Shown: one piece after another, positions 55,416-64,000 of the stretch | Position numbering within the stretch: position 1 is the stretch's first letter | Layout of the letters: the number at the start of each line of letters is the position of its first letter | Source: Enchytraeus crypticus | Lineage: Eukaryota > Annelida > Clitellata > Enchytraeida > Enchytraeidae | Length of the DNA: 64,000 nt | Reading direction: 5' to 3' | NCBI GenBank assembly: GCA_905160935.1 | Contig: CAJHZI010000506.1 | Span: 434,001 to 498,000 of the forward strand | Notes under the pieces: generated by a model | Told to the model about the DNA's origin: nothing | The model's input: the letters and a program-made list of their open reading frames with translations, nothing else | The model's database searches: none | Translations under genes and position numbers: made by a program

Positions 55416-56130
55416 CATATCTAATAATATATATAATACAGAGTTGTGTCAGGGTCACTAAAATAGGACCCACCGTACACTGAACATGTTATGATAGGTG
55501 ACAGAGTTGAACTAGGGACACCGTACTTCTGAACAGCAAAGTGGAGCCACCTCAGAAGCCATATTATTCACAAGCTATAGGCTACGTTAAACTGCGGGTA
55601 AGGAATATCCTATATCATAAGGGATAAACTTATTAATCAATGGAATAATCGATGGAGTTCCGACTATAGAGCTCGAAAACAGAATTTACGAGAGTAGGAA
55701 TATGTACCTTAAATCAGCTACATAGCTGAAATCTGGAGAAAGTGTTGATGCGGATACTGAGAAAGACATAGTTTGTAAATCATACTAAACTAGCCAGATA
55801 AATACTATTTGTAATGGATTCACGTTTGGACACGTCAAGAGCTTGCATTCAGGTAAAGTTCTTTTGATCAGCTTTATCTACTCATGATAACAAAGTTGTC
55901 GACTGTTGATCCGAGTGACCGCCCTGATATGGCGATGAGTATCAAATGCCTTATCACTCCTTATCAATCACATGCTACTGCGTGTGACGTGAATACTTAA
56001 CCTTATACTTCGTAGTAATTCGCACTTTAATTTGACCAACTGTGTAGAATAGTCATTTGATGATATACGATTTGATAATTTACGATTGCAGCAATTTCAA
56101 ACTCTTCGACTTTCTACTTCGTAATGCAAT
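55300..56130. repeat. Direct duplication, right copy
   Basis: Over about 55545-55890 I see no difference from the left copy. Toward both edges there are clustered one- to two-base gaps and a few larger changes, with few substitutions. This pattern could be a recent duplication or an assembly/consensus effect. Confidence 0.9.
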
Positions 56131-56142
56131 AATATTATTATA

Positions 56143-56174
56143 TATATACATGTATATATATATATATATATACA

Positions 56175-56224
<50 letters not shown>

Positions 56225-56232
56225 ATATAATG
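56143..56232. repeat. (TA)n microsatellite with ACATG and ACAG
   Basis: TA run directly after the right copy of the duplication. Confidence 0.9.
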
Positions 56233-57027
56233 TAACTGTAACTGTCACTCTGGTCAAAAGCGGTCTGAGAATCTTTACTTAAATTTTGATTATAATTTTA
56301 TTTAATTATTCAGCGATTACAGAGATTTAATGACACCTTCGTTAGGGCATAACTAGCAGTTTATGTTAACTCTTAAGTGTCTTCAATAAAATACTGAAAA
56401 TTAAAGTTACTTTATTAGAAGGACTTTCTCTTGTTCCATGCGAAATAATTTAGAACATTTGTACGTTCTATGAACCTCAAGTGCGAGTCTGAAATATGAT
56501 CTAAAATAAAACTCTCGTTGAAATTTGATATAATGTTATCAATTATGGCATATATCAATAGGCCGGTTTATAATGAACTGGCTGTGTTAAGTAATAAATA
56601 TAAATATGATTTCCATGGTGATTAAATCCAAGTGGTCATAAAAAGCCGTTATATTATAATTATCTAACCTATGCGACACTTTTCGTACATACGCCTATAA
56701 CTTAAACGGCAAACTGATAAACTTTGGGCGATCCAGTGACGTGAATAGCTATATTATAGTTTAAAAAGAATTAGATTCAAATAAGAAACATTGTGGATTA
56801 AGATTATTATTGTCTTGCTGCTTGAATTGAACCGATGTCTCTACGTTTAGAACGCCATAATAATAACGCTTGCACCAGTTCTGAGGCATAGCTGAGAATT
56901 GAACCGCACTCGTACAGAAGTCGTTCGGACTTTTTAATTTCGAGCTTCGATTACTTAATATTTTCAAATTCGAATTATATAACATAATTACACATTTAGA
57001 CTGAACCAGAACGACTGAATCAATAGA

Positions 57028-57768
57028 CTAATCTATAGACTGATCTATAGACTGATCTGTAGACTGATCTATCAGTCTATTGACTAGATCTATCAGTCTG
57101 TAAATCAGTCTATAGATCAGTTTATAGTTCAGTCTATAGACTGATCTATAGACTGATCTACAGATTGATATATAGACTGATATATAGACTGATTTATAGA
57201 CTGATATATAGCCTGATATTTAGACTGATCTAGAGACTCATCTAGAGACTCATCTAGAGACTGGTCTAGAGACTCATATAGAGACTGATCTAGAGTCTGA
57301 TCTATAGACTAATCTATTGACTGATCTATAGATTGATCTACAACACTGGTACAAAACTGACTAGTACTATTACTTAGTATTATTAGACTTAGGCTTAGTA
57401 TTATTAAAACTAGTATCAAACTGATCTACTGATGTATAGACTGATCTATTGACTGATCTATAGACTGATCTATAGATTGATCTATAGACTGATTTATAGA
57501 CTGATCTATAGATTGATCTATAGACTGATCTATAGATTGATCTATAGACTGATTTATAAACTGATCTATAGATTGCTCTATAGACTCATCTATAGACTGA
57601 TCCATAGACTTATCAATAGACTGATGTATAGACTGATGTATAGACTTATCTATAGACTGATCTATAGATTGATCTATAGACTGATCTATAGACTGATCTA
57701 TAGATTGATCTATAGACTGATCTATAGACTGATCTATAGATTGATCTACAGATTCAGTTAATGATTGC
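57028..57768. repeat. 12-bp satellite (CTATAGACTGAT)
   Basis: About 60 units, with one interruption by unrelated sequence near 57340-57420. A few units near 57065-57130 are inverted (ATCAGTCTATAG). Since the unit is four codons long, the plus strand reads as (IYRL)n; this is not a gene. Confidence 0.9.
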
Positions 57769-58459
57769 TCTAAAAATTAATAGATCCTGACCAGCGAAGG
57801 CGATAGAGCGTCGACTTCTTATTATAAAAGTGGTAGAAAGCGGTGGAGCATTCGGCTGTATCAGGAAATATGGAAACCATTTCAGGAAATTTAAACGTTG
57901 TCTGCCAAAGAGAATCATATAAACTTATACAGCCTATACAAACATATTCGATTATATGATATTTTGTCATTTTGTAGCTCTATACTGATTGTGACTACAG
58001 AATGGAAATATTTTCCAGTAATTTTCAACTGGAGTAGTGTATGAATTGAAATACTGTTATTAGATAGCTTACTATGTTTAATGACATTATCATCAATGGC
58101 ATGAAATACAAAATTACACATACAAACGGGTCAAAAAGGAAAATTAAATCCTATCTAGTTGACAGCCCACTATCATAAGCAAACATACGCAGACTGCAGT
58201 TCATAATAATATGACAATTAATGCAGATAACCACACTGCAGATTCACACAAAGTTGTTGAAATACAGAAAATAGGGCTATGTGATCAAAATAGAAGTAGG
58301 CCTAAGTGGTAAAAATATAAATCAAAGCTAATGATGATGGTAATTTGGAAGTTGTGCATAAAAAGTCTTTAAAGAGTTTTATAAATAGATTAAAAGATTG
58401 GACTTTACGAATGGTTGAAGGAATATTTTTCCAGCCCGAGATGCAATAATATCTAAAGG

Positions 58460-58975
58460 ATTTATAAAAAATGAATTGTTAATAGTAATAGTATATAATT
58501 TGTATTAGCTAATCTGGTATTACAAAAACCAATAGCAAGGGGATAATTAAACATATCACGCACCGCTGTGGACATAACACCATGGAAATAAATACCTTTA
58601 TAAACAAATTTTCCAATATAGAGTTTGTGAAGTTGAAAAAGAGGAAAATAATTGTTATTAAGATAAAGCTGTTTAACATTATAAGATCTCTGCTGACATT
58701 GTAACGTTCGTAAAACTCGATTACATGCAGAATGCAGTGGTAGTAGGGACGTTAACGTAGTTTGGCCATAAATTTCCAATGCATACTGAATACGAGAATA
58801 AACAAGAGAAAAGTAAAGATTTTTGCGACAGATTAGGGGTATATATTTTCTACGTCTATAAAACATACCATTAAGACTATTTAATTTACATACTAGAGAA
58901 TTAATATGATGTCAAAAGGATAATTTGTGATCAATTAATACACTAAGGAATCTGGTAACATAAACTCTGCTAATT
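58460..58975 (-). mobile_element. LINE reverse-transcriptase fragment, minus strand
   Basis: Minus-strand reading: RFLSVLIDHKLSF, a stop, then HHINSLVCKLNSLNGMFYRR, NLYFSLVYSRIQYALEIYGQ and LHSACNRVLRTLQC. This is the thumb-side region of Jockey/CR1-type reverse transcriptases (FLGVxID, LYxSLIxSHIxYGIxxWG, QNRxLR). At least one stop interrupts it; dead copy. Confidence 0.75.
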
Positions 58976-59889
58976 ACCGCCACCATTCATCTTTATGCAC
59001 ATTTACATAGGATAAAGAACATTTACATAAGTACCGTTGGTGTGCAGTACCTAGCGGTTTTAGTATAATGATCCTTTATCGAAGTATAATTTCGTAAATT
59101 GATATTGATTTCATCCATATCCTCAATACAATTATGTAGATAATTTTCTTTTCAACCCCATATACTTATGCAATCGATGTAATCAATGTGTCTAGCTTTT
59201 TACCACGGCAACAATCGGGCAACTATCATGTAGAGAAACACTTGATTGTTCAGTAATTAATCAAATTATTAGGATATACCAATAATTATTGCATTGCAGA
59301 GAAACCCAATTCTGTTCAGGAATATTAGTAAAAGATAGTGATAGTACAGAATTGATATATGGAGTAGCTAATCTAGTACTTTTCATTGGCCTACCTTATT
59401 TACTATTGTGATATAGGCGCTGAGTTTTTGAACGCGGAAGACTAAGATAAAGACATGACATAAATGACACTAAGAGGGATTGAATGGGCTATATTCTCAA
59501 ATTGTTATAATTTACCTACTTTAATCAAATTGAAAGCGCAGTACCCAACATTTAAGGGGTTTAGCATTCCACACAACGCATAAAGTTTAACGTCTGTTTC
59601 TTCACAACACATGCTCTCCGAGACCGTCCAGCGGATTTTCAAACTTATGCGTTGCAATCGACCTACTTTACTACTCTACGAACCCAATCAATTGATTATT
59701 TCGTAACGTCAAAGAGTTCAAACTCCCTTGGCCTTTTCAACTCATTCATCCACCATACTTTGGGCCTTTTCCTGCCTCTCTTTCCTTCCCATACCCGTGA
59801 TGATTTCTTTCTCAAAGCAATAGCCTCTAATTACAGGCATTTGTTGGAGGAGCATTAAGTTTCCGTTGGTTTCCCGTACAGATAGAAGT

Positions 59890-60150
59890 TGATAGATGCA
59901 TTAAGAAATAGGAAGAAGAGTTGGATAGGACACATTCTAAGGGGGGAAAGTCTACTGAAAGAGGTCATTGAAGGCAAAATGAAAGGAAAGAGACGCAGAG
60001 GCAGACCGAAATTAGGAATGTTAGATGATTCAAAGGTCCACTAATATGTGGATATGAAGGGTTAGCGGAAGACAGAGAAGAGTGGATACGTTATATGCCA
60101 TGAACCTGCCAGTAGGCAGTGCACTAAGAGAGAGAGATTCCATTTTCATT
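59890..60150 (+). mobile_element. LINE ORF2 C-terminus and 3' end
   Basis: ALRNRKKSWIGHILRGESLL, KEVIEGKMKGKRRRGRPK, then across frame breaks AEDREEW and NLPVGSALRERE. This is the C-terminus common to many RTE/CR1-type LINEs (RLxWxGHxxR, GRRxRGRPxxxW, AxDRxxWR). The last 40 bases (CATGAACCTGCCAGTAGGCA, GTGCACTAAGAGAGAGA) recur at the ends of the family C SINEs. Confidence 0.85.
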
Positions 60151-60274
60151 TTCCATGTTTCTGAATGTATAGGTTACTACTACAAATATTAGGTCCTTGA
60201 CTTGTCTGACCTTAGTCATTAATCCACTCTAGAGACAACTGAGTGAATGAGCTATTTAATACTCTTATATAGTA

Positions 60275-60276
60275 CA

Positions 60277-60321
<45 letters not shown>

Positions 60322-60332
60322 TATATATATAC

Positions 60333-60362
<30 letters not shown>
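60275..60362. repeat. (TA)n microsatellite
   Basis: TA run with one AGTATATATATACT palindrome inside. Confidence 0.9.
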
Positions 60363-60367
<5 letters not shown>

Positions 60368-60789
60368 ATATACAAGTATATACATGTATATTATACACCC
60401 ACATTTATATTCAATACTTATCTCTGCAACAAGCTGATAAAAATTAAAATCAGCAAAATTCTTAGATGATTAAGTTTTACAAACCTAAAAACTTTAAAAC
60501 TTTTACCTGGCATTTAATGAGAATATACTTTATGTAAAATATGGCTTAGTGCACCTTAGATGTGAGTAATCGCTTTTACGTCTTATCACACTCGAGATGC
60601 AACTTTTGGCCAAAAAACACCTCTCAGCAAGTGAAAGAGATTCATTTTTCCTTTCCATGACCTTAGATTTGAATTTTTAAATTGTAAACCTTTTTAAATT
60701 AAACATTTGTCCAAAGTCATCTACCGATGAATGCTTTTGTAACGCCTTTGCGTATTAAAAGTAAATTTGCCATAGATGGCAATGACTCT

Positions 60790-61180
60790 TTGTCGAGTAT
60801 TCGTTATAAATTCTGGCGCTATTTTAAAAATGCTCTGTTTTAACTATTGCGCAGTTTGTGAAAAATATTAAAATTGTTAAACTTGTATATGCACTTTTTA
60901 TATGTATTCTGTTGTGTCACGTTTTGCAATGTAATTGTATCTGTGCGTGTTTTCTGCCAAGAATTGGTGAATAAAATGTTATAATTATAAACCAAGGGCG
61001 CCATGAACACATTTTGTAGCACCCTTGGCTGATAAACAAAATACAAATTACTCAAAACACTGCTGCATTTTCTGCGTAAGTTTACTCTTGTGGCAAGATA
61101 ACAAGCTTGAAACTTAGCTATACAACCTGTCTCAAATTTACCAGAAGTTGTTTATATTTTGAGTTTAAACATTAATTTTC
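60790..61180 (-). repeat. Unclassified dispersed repeat, copy 2
   Basis: Inverted partner of 53380-53690. Best match at 60985-61165; weaker on the left (CACGTTTTGCAATGTAATTG against the matching stretch near 53580). Confidence 0.65.
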
Positions 61181-62844
61181 ATTCAATTGTTATTCCAAGT
61201 TTAATCTGCCTTCATTTTAGGATGGCTGAAGCACCCTTCAAATCCGAGTTAGTCCGTAACTCTGAATGCTGTGTTTACATCAGAAACCTAAATTCATCTT
61301 CACCTTGTACACATTGTGTTGAAAGGGTGTAGCCATCCCTCTCTCTATAAATAGAATTAAACAAAACGGACATTATAGGCCCAGATCAGGTTATAATTAC
61401 CATTGATCTTATCAAAGTAGCGACAAATATCTTCGATTGATCCACTCTGTACCTTTCACGGCTTATCTATCGCATACTAGGCAACACTCACTATCACACG
61501 TTGCCTACATATTTATAGGCCTACCGACTTCCTATCTCGTTGAAAGGGCGTAGTTATTTCTCTCTTTCTCCTTCTCTCTCTCCCTCTCCTTCTCTATATC
61601 TCTCTCTCTCTCTTTCTAACTCTCGATTTTACTTTATCACTCAAAGTATCTCTTCGATAAACCTCTCGAATGACTGTAATCTACTATTCAACGTCACATT
61701 CGATATTTCTCTATAAATTACCTTGCTATTGCAAAAATTGCCTCAGAACTTCCTGGAGTAAACTAAATTAACCTATTACAAAAGCAACAAGTAAGTAACA
61801 CAGAATTAATTTTTAATTATTTATTTGTAGTTATGACTTTGTGGACATTATCTTTGTTTGCGGACTATAATCGAGTATTTTCATTTAGCGGTTAATACGA
61901 CCTTAGCGCCTTCAATTAGATGCCGGCTTTAATTGGTGCAGAACTGAAAAATTAGAAATCTTTAATATTGTTTAAAGCTACACTTAAATATAATATATGA
62001 TTTAACTGATATTATGTCAGTAAGTTTTTCGACATGTTGATGGGTAGGTAGAGAGTTCAAATCCAATCCTAGCCCCTTGATTGAATATTGCTTGGGAGAG
62101 AGGGGGCCTAAGTCAAACTTCAGTTTCAACTTTTGGGTGCATTTTTATTGATCTCCTTATGTTTTTTCTACATATTTCAAACTCTTTAGTTGTTATCTTA
62201 TTGTATTCGAACTATTTATTGATCAAAGTTGATTAATTTATCGGTATCAAAATCAGCCTAAGTATTCCGGTTGATAGACGTGAAATTTAAAAATTAGTCT
62301 ACGGGAGCAATGTTTACTTTCTACCTAATTATTTCAACTTGACTCAGTGTCAGTGTGGTTCATAAACATGCACGTTATATGGAATGTAGTTAAAATAATT
62401 AAATCATTGCTATTTAACGAAACGATTATTCTTTATATTCACAGAACATTAGATAGCTGTAGTTTCAGACAGCCATCGTGTGTATTCTTAGTTTAACCAG
62501 CAAGATTGAATTCCTTAATTAAGCTACATGACTTTACAACATCGTTACACTGCGAAATTTGCAGTTACTTTGTGTCGTTGGTTCTAATTATTATCTAACC
62601 ACCTTTGTTCTTTCTACATAGTTTGTCGGAACTCATCAATGTTGCAGTTTCCATTTTCACGGACCATAAATTAATAGAAGTCAAATGATGAAGTGACGAC
62701 CTATTTCTTTTTTAAACCTACCTTCACGTCCGCTATCATGCGTTTTCCATCCATGTACTGCAATTTCATCCGGTGTTATATGTTTTATCTATTTCATATG
62801 TTTACACGTATATTACACATATAAGTTTATATCTATATATTAAT

Positions 62845-62950
62845 TAAATGCCGGCAAAGCCAATGTCAGCGTCAGCTTCCCCACTCGAAAGCGATGTCAG
62901 TGACGACGAGCCCAGGATTAGAACCCCGCACACGCCGATCCGCAATCGAA
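62845..62950 (-). repeat. SINE family A, interrupted head
   Basis: CAATGTCAGCGTCAGCTTCC, GCGATGTCAGTGACG, AGGATTAGAACCCCGCAC, CCGATCCGCAATCGAATAT. The head is then cut by the GC-rich inverted-repeat element. Confidence 0.75.
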
Positions 62951-63614
62951 TATGTTGTTGGTGATGGTAGATTTAAGTGCGATTCTTCACCACCCGAGGA
63001 GGTAGACCTGCCCTCAGATTCCACTGAATCAGAGGGTTTACTGTGAGCTCACTAGGATCATCTGGCTCCCTGTCTCCACCGCACTCCTCGACCCACAAAC
63101 CTCTGCGAGGGGCAGGGCCTCAACTCTCGAGCCTGGCCACTGCGAGTGTTGACTCCGCAGTGAGGCGCCCCACGTTCATGGATCACCCGCCGCAGAACCC
63201 GATCTGATCACCGGCTGGGTTGATCCCTCGGGTTCTTCTGCGTCCTGACACCGCCACCTCTCAGCCGCCTCAGGATGGCTACGCTCAACCCACGGCTGAC
63301 CTGCTCTCACCGTTCGACGTCAACCGTCCGTCCAATCTAGAGATCAATGCTCTGAAACAGCCTCTCGGTAGAGCTCAGTCTGCTCCTCCGAGATCTGATC
63401 AGCAGCTGTTTGGTCTGCCACTGCTACATCAACAGCAGCCTGGTGCTGCTGGAATGAGGCAGGAGCGCAGCAGTCAGCTGATTGGTGGGGAGCAATTTTC
63501 TATGATATCGGAGTTGGTGAAGAGCGAGATGGGAGTGGAATCTGAGGGCAGGTCTACCTCCCCGGGTGGTGAAGAATCACACTTAAATCTACCATCACCA
63601 ACAACATATTCGAT
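62945..63614. mobile_element. GC-rich element with 81-bp terminal inverted repeats
   Basis: The ends (ATCGAATATGTTGTTGGTGA and onward to CAGATTCCACT) are inverted copies of 81 bases with about two mismatches. The roughly 500-base core is much richer in GC than anything else in the window and is open from about 63220 to 63630. It encodes a Pro/Gln/Ser-rich chain (PFDVNRPSNLEINALKQPLG, GLPLLHQQQPGAAG, ISELVKSEMGVESEG) I do not recognise. No clear target duplication is seen. Long inverted repeats around GC-rich coding-like cargo recall Mutator-like elements that capture host exons, but this is inference. Confidence 0.75.
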
Positions 63615-63833
63615 CTATATATTTATTTAGGTCCGCTTATCTTTTTCATTTATTGATCCTCGTATTGTTCAGATTACTACAACATGATATTTAAAGTAAT
63701 TGCTCACTTCATTAGTTTAAAAAAAACCAAAATGTTGGATTACTATAACAACTGACTGGAAAATTAAGCTACATATATCATTTGCTTTCTGTTGCCACTG
63801 ATGATTTATTTACATAAGTTTATTTATTTTTAG

Positions 63834-63950
63834 ACAGATAACAACTAAGCAGCAAAATGGCTCGTAACCTACTCTTTCTATCGATACTGAGTTTGGCTCT
63901 CATATGTCTCGTGAAGTCAGAAACAACATCTGCTTCCCCAGAAGAACCAG
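63834..63950 (+). CDS. First coding exon of a secreted or membrane protein (partial)
   Basis: A TTATTTTTAG acceptor precedes a 23-base leader and ATG at 63857. The frame reads MARNLLFLSILSLALICLVK, a clear signal peptide with a long hydrophobic core, then SETTSASPEEP. The exon ends in phase 1 at CCAG/GTATGT (63951). The gene continues beyond the window, so its family cannot be told. The acceptor before the ATG means either a 5' untranslated exon upstream or a trans-spliced leader. Confidence 0.7.
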
Positions 63951-64000
63951 GTATGTTTAAAAGTAACATATTGAGTTTTCCAGAGTAATTGGCATATTCA

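Larger units (their letters stand above)
36544..63833. other. Gene-poor repeat region (27 kb)
   Basis: I found no convincing host exon here. Stretches where I recognise neither gene nor repeat: about 40965-42045, 43690-45895, 48185-48955, 49705-51940, 56235-57025, 57780-58455, 61190-62840. Named repeats are listed separately. Confidence 0.5.

Noticed and set aside
63220-63630. 136-codon open frame as a host gene
   Set aside because: It runs into one arm of an 81-bp inverted repeat and has no splice or start support, so I list it as cargo of a mobile element instead.

Overview
The window looks like AT-rich nuclear DNA of an invertebrate, most likely a flatworm (Platyhelminthes). It shows small exons with GT/AG borders in large introns, dense microsatellites, and many degraded SINE, LINE and MITE copies. 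The flatworm call rests mainly on a minus-strand small heat-shock gene with two alpha-crystallin domains in tandem, an architecture known from schistosome p40 and Taenia Tsp36. No prokaryotic signals were seen, and no LTR or virus-like element was recognised.

Three host genes can be supported. (1) 7846-25908 (+): ten phase-compatible coding exons give about 770 residues: a signal peptide, four fibronectin type III (FN3) domains that match FN3-3 to FN3-6 of the netrin receptor DCC/neogenin, a roughly 200-residue polar linker, and a fifth FN3-like domain followed directly by a stop. No Ig domain, transmembrane segment or cytoplasmic tail is seen, so the model predicts a secreted DCC-like protein. 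(2) 36543-29643 (-): the tandem-domain small heat-shock protein, about 335 residues in four recognised exons; a short piece of the first crystallin domain is not accounted for. (3) 63834-63950 (+): the first coding exon of a secreted or membrane protein that continues past the right edge. Genes 1 and 2 converge, with about 3.7 kb of repeats between their 3' ends.

Layout: 1-7845 is intergenic, with a foldback MITE, LINE ends, SINEs and a GA/GATA microsatellite block. 7846-25908 is gene 1; its introns hold a CR1-like LINE piece, an 11-bp satellite, several SINE families and a MITE with a 7-8 bp target duplication. 25909-29642 is intergenic, with a 14-15 bp minisatellite. 29643-36543 is gene 2; its second intron holds a second copy of the foldback MITE. 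36544-63833 is a 27-kb gene desert of repeats: an inverted pair carrying a CCGAACCCGAA-type minisatellite, a near-identical 0.83-kb duplication, a 12-bp satellite, LINE fragments, a tRNA-headed and a 5S rRNA-headed SINE that seem to share a body, and a GC-rich element with 81-bp terminal inverted repeats just upstream of gene 3.

The repeats form a modular network. One 5' module occurs with two different 3' tails, one of which matches the 3' end of a LINE found in the same window, and many (GA)n and (TA)n tracts start exactly at those 3' ends. Exon borders, domain matches and repeat families were all judged by eye from the sequence; no database search was run.
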